Source of the DNA: Acidobacteriota bacterium
GTDB lineage: Bacteria > Acidobacteriota > Vicinamibacteria > Vicinamibacterales > UBA2999
Direction of reading: 5' to 3'
NCBI GenBank assembly: GCA_013140955.1
Contig: JABFRY010000319.1
Coordinates: forward strand, 1 to 10,246
Length of the DNA stretch: 10,246 nucleotides
The notes below the pieces were generated by a model. The model was not told where the DNA came from. It did not search any database and was given only the letters and a program-made list of their open reading frames with translations. Each line of letters opens with the position of its first letter. Position 1 is the first letter of the stretch. The position numbers and the translations under genes are program-made. Below are positions 7,114 through 10,246 of this stretch, one piece after another.

Positions 7114-7119
7114 ATTATA
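7114..7119 (-). promoter_or_regulatory. TATAAT box between mqnE and nadA
   Basis: The minus strand reads CCCGCTATAATCGACGG, a perfect -10 hexamer in an otherwise GC-rich spacer. It would start a transcript near 7107 with a leader of about 100 nt before nadA, beginning with the hairpin at 7102-7066. The -35 position 17 nt upstream reads CGTTAC, a poor match. Because the presumed mqnE terminator lies downstream of it, this may instead be fortuitous, or the hairpin may be a 5' leader element of nadA. Confidence 0.35.
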
Positions 7120-7155
7120 GCGGGATTCGGCGAAACGTAACGGGAAAGCGACGGG

Positions 7156-8310
7156 TCAGCCGGCCGCGCCCGCCGGCGCCGCGGCAGCCGGGGCTGAAGC
7201 CGCCGCCGAAGCCCCAGGGGCGTTCACGATGTTGTAGAGCGTGTCGCGCTCGTAGGGCTCGCGCCCGGCGGCCCGGATGAGCGCGGTGAGGTCGGCCGTG
7301 GTGAGGGCCTCGGGCGTCCCGGAACCGGCCATGTGGTAGATCTTCTCTTCCTGCACGGTTCCATCCAGATCGTCCACGCCGAACCACAGCGACGCCTGCG
7401 CCAGCTCCACGCCGGTCGCAATCCAGAACGCCTTGATGTGCGGGATGTTGTCGAGCATCAGCCGTGCCACCGCGTGCACGGTGAGCGTATCGACGGCGCC
7501 CGGCGCGGGCAGCTTCCGCATCTGGTTGTTGTCGGGGTGGAAGGCCAGGGGGATGAAGGCCTGAAAGCCGCCGGTCTCGTCCTGGAGCGCCCGCGCGCGG
7601 AGCATGTGGTCCACGCGCTCCTCCAGGGTCTCGATGTGGCCGTACAGCATGGTGACGTTCGACCGCATCCCGAGCCCGTGCGCCAGCCGGTGGATGTCGA
7701 GGTAGCGATCGGCACCGCACTTGTCGTGGCAGATCTTCCGGCGGACCCGCTCGGCGAAGATCTCCGCTCCCCCGCCCGGCAGCGAGTCGAGCCCGGCCTC
7801 CTGCAGGGCCTCGAGCACCTGCAGGTCCGACATGCCGTACAGGTCGGCGAAGAACGCGATCTCGACCGCGGTGAAGCACTTGAGGTGAATCGACGGCCTG
7901 ATGCGCTTGTAGCCGGCCAGCAGCTCCGTGTAGTAGCTGAAGGGCAGGTCGGGATGCAGGCCGTTCACGATGTGGAGTTCGGTGAGCGGCTGCGACGCGC
8001 GCTGACGCAGCTTGTCCCACGCCTGTTCGAGCGAGAGCGTGTAGGCACCGTCGTCGCCGGGCTGCAGGCGTGCGAACGAGCAGAACAGACAGCTCGCGGT
8101 GCAGACGTTGGTGGCCTCGACCCGCAGGTTGTAGTTGAAGTAGGTGCGGGCGCCGTGACGCCGCTCGCGATCGCGATTGGCGAGCCAGCCCACTGCCTGC
8201 AGATCGCCGCACGAGAAGAGGCGCACGCCGTCGTCGAACGACAGCCGCTCGCCTGCCTGCAGCTTCTGCTCGATGTCCCCGAGCCCGGCCCGTCGTACGC
8301 GAGATATCAC
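7156..8310 (-). CDS. mqnE: Aminofutalosine synthase (radical SAM)
   Basis: MqnE joins an adenosyl radical from S-adenosylmethionine to 3-[(1-carboxyvinyl)oxy]benzoate, giving 6-amino-6-deoxyfutalosine in the futalosine route to menaquinone. In the 384-aa product the radical-SAM triad is C70-x3-C74-x2-C77 in NVCTASCLFCSF. MqnE landmarks follow: ELHIVNGLHPDLPFSYY, GGGAEIFAERVRRKIC, SNVTMLYGHIE, DETGGFQAFIPLAFHP, DNIPHIKAFWI, LWFGVDDLDGTV and EEKIYHMAGS. These distinguish it from MqnC and from CofH. The start is a GTG at 8310 (MISRVRRAG), with AGGGG about 8 nt upstream. The last 20 residues are a low-complexity Ala/Pro/Gly tail after the conserved end near NIVNAPG. The other mqn genes are not in the window. 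It is divergent from the cobalamin operon. Confidence 0.95.
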   Translation of the reverse strand: MISRVRRAGLGDIEQKLQAGERLSFDDGVRLFSCGDLQAVGWLANRDRERRHGARTYFNYNLRVEATNVCTASCLFCSFARLQPGDDGAYTLSLEQAWDKLRQRASQPLTELHIVNGLHPDLPFSYYTELLAGYKRIRPSIHLKCFTAVEIAFFADLYGMSDLQVLEALQEAGLDSLPGGGAEIFAERVRRKICHDKCGADRYLDIHRLAHGLGMRSNVTMLYGHIETLEERVDHMLRARALQDETGGFQAFIPLAFHPDNNQMRKLPAPGAVDTLTVHAVARLMLDNIPHIKAFWIATGVELAQASLWFGVDDLDGTVQEEKIYHMAGSGTPEALTTADLTALIRAAGREPYERDTLYNIVNAPGASAAASAPAAAAPAGAAG

Positions 8311-8326
8311 GTCAAAACCCCTGCAA

Positions 8327-8356
8327 ATTCTAGCGTGCTATACTGCCCGCCAACAA
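8327..8356 (-). promoter_or_regulatory. Probable mqnE promoter
   Basis: On the minus strand TTGTTG (8356-8351) and TAGAAT (8332-8327) are 18 nt apart, putting the start near 8320 and leaving a short leader that contains the AGGGG ribosome site of mqnE. The -10 differs from TATAAT at one base. The element overlaps the plus-strand promoter of the cobalamin operon, so the two may compete. Confidence 0.45.
8336..8344 (+). promoter_or_regulatory. Extended -10 promoter of the cobalamin-uptake operon
   Basis: TGCTATACT combines the extended TGn element with a five-of-six match to TATAAT. It would start transcription near 8351, just ahead of the riboswitch aptamer. No good -35 is visible (AACCCC at the expected place), as is common for extended -10 promoters. 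Confidence 0.5.
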
Positions 8357-8361
8357 CCGCC

Positions 8362-8558
8362 TGAAGGGGGACCATACGCGTGGAGCCCGTGCAGGCGGCA
8401 ACAGACACCACCGGGTGAACAGGGAAGTGGGTGCGAAGCCCACGCGGTCCCGCCACTGTAAGCGACCAGGCTGATCCACGGGTCACTGCACCCCTCCGGG
8501 TGTGGGAAGACGGGTTGGCCGCTCGATAGGTCGCGAGCCAGGAGACCTCTCCCCCGGC
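8362..8558 (+). promoter_or_regulatory. Cobalamin riboswitch
   Basis: The region carries the conserved aptamer core in order. GGGTGAACAGGGAAG (8413-8427) is followed by hairpin GTGGG/CCCAC (8427-8431 with 8438-8442), then GCGGTCCCGCCACTGTAAGCG (8444-8464). A peripheral hairpin CACCC/GGGTG (8489-8493 with 8498-8502) precedes GGGAAGACGGG, and the B12 box GAGCCAGGAGACC lies at 8535-8547. A plausible closing stem P1 pairs GGGGG (8366-8370) with CCCCC (8551-8555); the outer limits are estimates. Cobalamin-family riboswitches repress corrinoid uptake or synthesis genes when adenosylcobalamin or related forms are bound. The downstream BtuD/BtuC-type genes fit this role. Confidence 0.93.
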
Positions 8559-8569
8559 ATTGTCCCTTT

Positions 8570-8592
8570 CGCCCGTCCTTTCAGGACGGGCG
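8570..8592 (+). other. Perfect 10-bp hairpin in the riboswitch expression platform
   Basis: CGCCCGTCCT (8570-8579) and AGGACGGGCG (8583-8592) pair perfectly around a 3-nt TTC loop, just after the aptamer. There is no T-run behind it (CCGGCGCGAC follows), so it is not an intrinsic terminator. It could be a structural spacer, a Rho-related element or part of the switch. Confidence 0.6.
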
Positions 8593-8611
8593 CCGGCGCG
8601 ACGGACGCCGG
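8593..8611 (+). other. Second hairpin reaching the small-frame ribosome site
   Basis: CCGGCG (8593-8598) pairs with CGCCGG (8606-8611) around a 7-nt loop. It ends at the first base of GGGAGG, the ribosome-binding site of the frame starting at 8622. The strand 8607-8613 (GCCGGGG) can instead pair with 8552-8558 (CCCCGGC) at the 3' edge of the aptamer, so two exclusive structures are possible. This suggests translational rather than terminator-based control. Confidence 0.4.
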
Positions 8612-8621
8612 GGAGGACGTT

Positions 8622-8747
8622 ATGCTCGCGAGCCGCTCACGTCGGCCGCACCCCGCCAGGCGTCTCTGCGACCCTGACCCACGAGACGGCGTCTGCCTGC
8701 ACGCCTGCTCTGGTCATCACCGGTCCCTCCATGCTGCGCGCGGATAG
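8622..8747 (+). CDS. 41-codon small ORF after the riboswitch, possible translational coupler
   Basis: The ATG at 8622 has a strong ribosome site, GGAGG, 5 nt upstream; this is the best such site on the plus strand here. The frame encodes 41 residues (MLASRSRRPHPARRLCDPDP and on), rich in Arg and His with three Cys. It matches no family I know, and roughly 70 percent of third positions are G or C, lower than in the neighbouring genes, so the peptide may not matter. It stops at 8747, 17 nt inside btuD, whose own ATG at 8731 lacks a Shine-Dalgarno sequence. Translating this frame could therefore deliver ribosomes to btuD, making it the element the riboswitch controls. A chance frame cannot be excluded. 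Confidence 0.4.
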   Translation: MLASRSRRPHPARRLCDPDPRDGVCLHACSGHHRSLHAARG

Positions 8748-9531
8748 TCTGTCGTTCGCCTACGCGGGCGACCGGACGAACCGCGCGCCGACGTGGCTGC
8801 TGCGCGACGTGGCCCTCGAGGTCCCGACCGGATCGTTCACGGGCCTCATCGGACCGAACGGCTGCGGCAAGACCACGCTGCTCCGCCTGTGCGCCGGCAT
8901 GCTGCGGCCGGATCGTGGCGTGCTGACGCTCGACGGTCAGGACGTCACGGCGCTGCCGCGCCGGGCACTGGCTCGCCGACTGGCGGTCGTCCCCCAGGCC
9001 ACCCACCCGGTCTTCGACTACACCGCGATGGAAATGGTGCTGATGGGTCGCCATCCGCACCTGGGACGCTTCCAGTTCGAAGGTCCGGACGATCTGCGGC
9101 ATGCCGAGCGGGCGCTGGCCGCCACCGGCACGAGCCACCTCGCCCACCGGACGTTCGGCACGCTGAGCGGCGGCGAACAACAGCGCGTCGTCATCGCGGC
9201 CGCGCTCGTCCAGGCCACCGACGTGCTGCTGCTCGACGAACCGACGGCATCCCTGGACCTGGGCTACCAGCTCGAGGTGGCGTCGCTGCTTGCTGCCCTG
9301 AATCGTGATCAGGGCATCACGATGCTCATGGCCACGCACGACCTGAACCTGGCCGCGTCGGTCTGTGACCGACTCATCCTGCTGCGGGACGGTCACGTGC
9401 TCGCGCAGGGCCCGACGCGAGACGTGCTGACCGACGACGCGGTACGGGCCCTCTACGGCGTGGACGTGGACATCGTGGCGCACGAGCGATCGGGTCGCCT
9501 CGTGGTCCTGCCGGTGAGGCCGGTCCGATGA
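8731..9531 (+). CDS. btuD: Corrinoid ABC transporter ATP-binding protein (BtuD/FecE family)
   Basis: This 266-aa cytoplasmic ATPase of the metal-chelate importer family would power vitamin B12 uptake. Visible motifs are Walker A GPNGCGKTT (41-49), Q-loop VVPQ (86-89), signature LSGGEQQR (145-152), Walker B DVLLLDEPT (164-172), D-loop SLD (174-176) and the switch histidine in ATHDLN (201-206). Length and order match the family. The ATG at 8731 is the only good in-frame start near the domain boundary (MLRADSLSFAYAG). The frame stays open back to a TTG at 8560, but that would read through the riboswitch platform. No Shine-Dalgarno sequence precedes the ATG; an upstream small frame overlaps it. 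It ends in an ATGA overlap with the permease gene. Sequence alone does not separate B12 from siderophore or heme importers; the riboswitch makes the corrinoid assignment. Confidence 0.9.
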   Translation: MLRADSLSFAYAGDRTNRAPTWLLRDVALEVPTGSFTGLIGPNGCGKTTLLRLCAGMLRPDRGVLTLDGQDVTALPRRALARRLAVVPQATHPVFDYTAMEMVLMGRHPHLGRFQFEGPDDLRHAERALAATGTSHLAHRTFGTLSGGEQQRVVIAAALVQATDVLLLDEPTASLDLGYQLEVASLLAALNRDQGITMLMATHDLNLAASVCDRLILLRDGHVLAQGPTRDVLTDDAVRALYGVDVDIVAHERSGRLVVLPVRPVR

Positions 9532-10246
9532 CGACGCTCGACGGCACGCTCGACCTCGGGGCCCGTCCGGCGCACGTGCCGGTGCGGGCGCGGGTAATTC
9601 GCACGACCCTCCTCTTCGGCGCGCTCGCCCTGCTGGTCTGCGGACTGGCGCCGCTCGTGGGCAGCACCCCGGTGAACCTGGCGGACGCCTTCGACCGGAC
9701 ACGCCCGTTCGCCGACAACGTGGACGCGCAGATCCTCTTCATTGCGCGCGTGCCGCGCGTGCTGGCCGGGGCGCTGGTCGGTGCGGCGCTCGCCACGGCC
9801 GGCGTCGTGTTCCAGGCCCTGCTGCGCAACCCGCTGGCCACGCCCTTCACGCTCGGCGTGTCGGCGGGTGCGTCGCTCGGCGCCATGCTGGCGATGACGT
9901 TCGGGCTGACGCTGGGCATCGGCTGGCTGTCGCCGGTTCCGCTCGCCAGCCTCTGCGGCGCGTCGGTGGCGGCCGGGCTCGTGTACTGGCTGGCCGCCGT
10001 ACGGTCGCGGGCGATGTCGGTCGCGGTCCTCCTGCTGGCCGGTGTGACGCTCAACTCGTTCTTCTCCGCCCTGATCCTGTTCGTCCAGTACGCCTCGGAC
10101 TTCGGCGAGGTGTACCGCGCGGCCCGCTGGCTGATGGGCGACCTCGACGTGGGGGGCTTCGATCCGATCCTGGCAGCCCTGCCCCTGCTGGCGCTCGCGC
10201 TCGCCGCCTTCGTGCCGCTCGCCCCGACACTGAGCAGGTTGAGCGA
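9528..10246 (+). CDS. btuC: Corrinoid ABC transporter permease (BtuC/FecCD family), 3' end outside window
   Basis: The start is the ATG at 9528, overlapping the btuD stop as ATGA, with GAGG about 9 nt upstream. The frame is open to the right edge: 239 residues of the usual 330-350 are present, so the gene is cut by the window and not broken. The family core RVPRVLAGALVGAALATAG...LLRNPLATPFTLGVSAGASLGA (74-119) is clear, as are LLAGVTLNSFFSALILF (169-185) and the ARWLMGDL segment (199-206). Hydrophobic stretches near 26-46, 78-97, 107-128, 135-157, 163-187 and 212-234 are membrane spans. Two copies would form the inner-membrane channel driven by the upstream ATPase. A substrate-binding protein gene is expected just beyond the window. 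Confidence 0.9.
   Translation, partial: MTTLDGTLDLGARPAHVPVRARVIRTTLLFGALALLVCGLAPLVGSTPVNLADAFDRTRPFADNVDAQILFIARVPRVLAGALVGAALATAGVVFQALLRNPLATPFTLGVSAGASLGAMLAMTFGLTLGIGWLSPVPLASLCGASVAAGLVYWLAAVRSRAMSVAVLLLAGVTLNSFFSALILFVQYASDFGEVYRAARWLMGDLDVGGFDPILAALPLLALALAAFVPLAPTLSRLS

Noticed and set aside
8570..8592. Rho-independent terminator controlled by the riboswitch
   Set aside because: The hairpin is perfect, but no T-run follows it; CCGGCGCG follows directly.
8560..8730. N-terminal extension of btuD from a TTG at 8560
   Set aside because: The extra 57 residues would come from the riboswitch platform hairpins, look unlike protein, and precede the normal ABC N-terminus.

Overview
The window is GC-rich bacterial DNA (roughly two-thirds G+C by eye). 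It carries eight long genes with strong domain signatures, seven complete and one cut by the right edge. The mix suggests an environmental, high-GC, non-enteric bacterium: a futalosine-route menaquinone gene, a cobalamin-riboswitch uptake operon, a manganese-type superoxide dismutase, and a ferredoxin-type 2-oxoacid oxidoreductase with its own flavoprotein. Acidobacteriota (Vicinamibacteria-like) would fit, but that is inference; no rRNA or other phylogenetic marker is present.

Left part (191-4866, all minus strand): a three-gene unit read from right to left. First comes a GltD-like FAD/NAD(P) flavoprotein fused to a two-cluster ferredoxin domain. A 2-oxoacid:acceptor oxidoreductase gamma-alpha fusion (KorA type) follows after 39 nt, then the TPP/[4Fe-4S] beta subunit (KorB type), coupled by an ATGA overlap. 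Together they look like a self-contained enzyme that oxidises a 2-oxoacid, probably 2-oxoglutarate, and passes electrons through its own ferredoxin and flavin to NAD(P), or the reverse. A consensus TATAAT lies 8 nt before the first start codon, with no Shine-Dalgarno, so the message may be leaderless.

Middle (5071-8310, minus strand): a manganese-type superoxide dismutase, quinolinate synthase NadA and aminofutalosine synthase MqnE, each separated by 100-200 nt and apparently transcribed separately. The nadA upstream region holds a 20-bp near-perfect palindrome matching the consensus of the NADH-sensing repressor Rex (also compatible with the CRP family), plus a tandem extra half-site. Between mqnE and nadA is a two-tier hairpin followed by five Ts.

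Right part (8311-10246, plus strand): divergent from mqnE is an extended -10 promoter, a full cobalamin riboswitch with a clear B12 box, then hairpins and a 41-codon small reading frame with the best Shine-Dalgarno of the region. The small frame overlaps the SD-less start of a BtuD-type ATPase, which in turn overlaps (ATGA) a BtuC-type permease running off the window. This is a corrinoid-uptake operon under B12 control; the small frame looks like a translational coupler between riboswitch and transporter.

Most genes are core redox and cofactor metabolism (NAD, menaquinone, B12, ferredoxin-linked 2-oxoacid oxidation, superoxide defence). No mobile element, CRISPR array, tRNA or rRNA was found. 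The less ordinary content is regulatory (the nadA operator, the riboswitch/small-frame arrangement, the possible leaderless promoter) plus the ferredoxin-flavoprotein-Kor architecture. I see no clearly unprecedented system.
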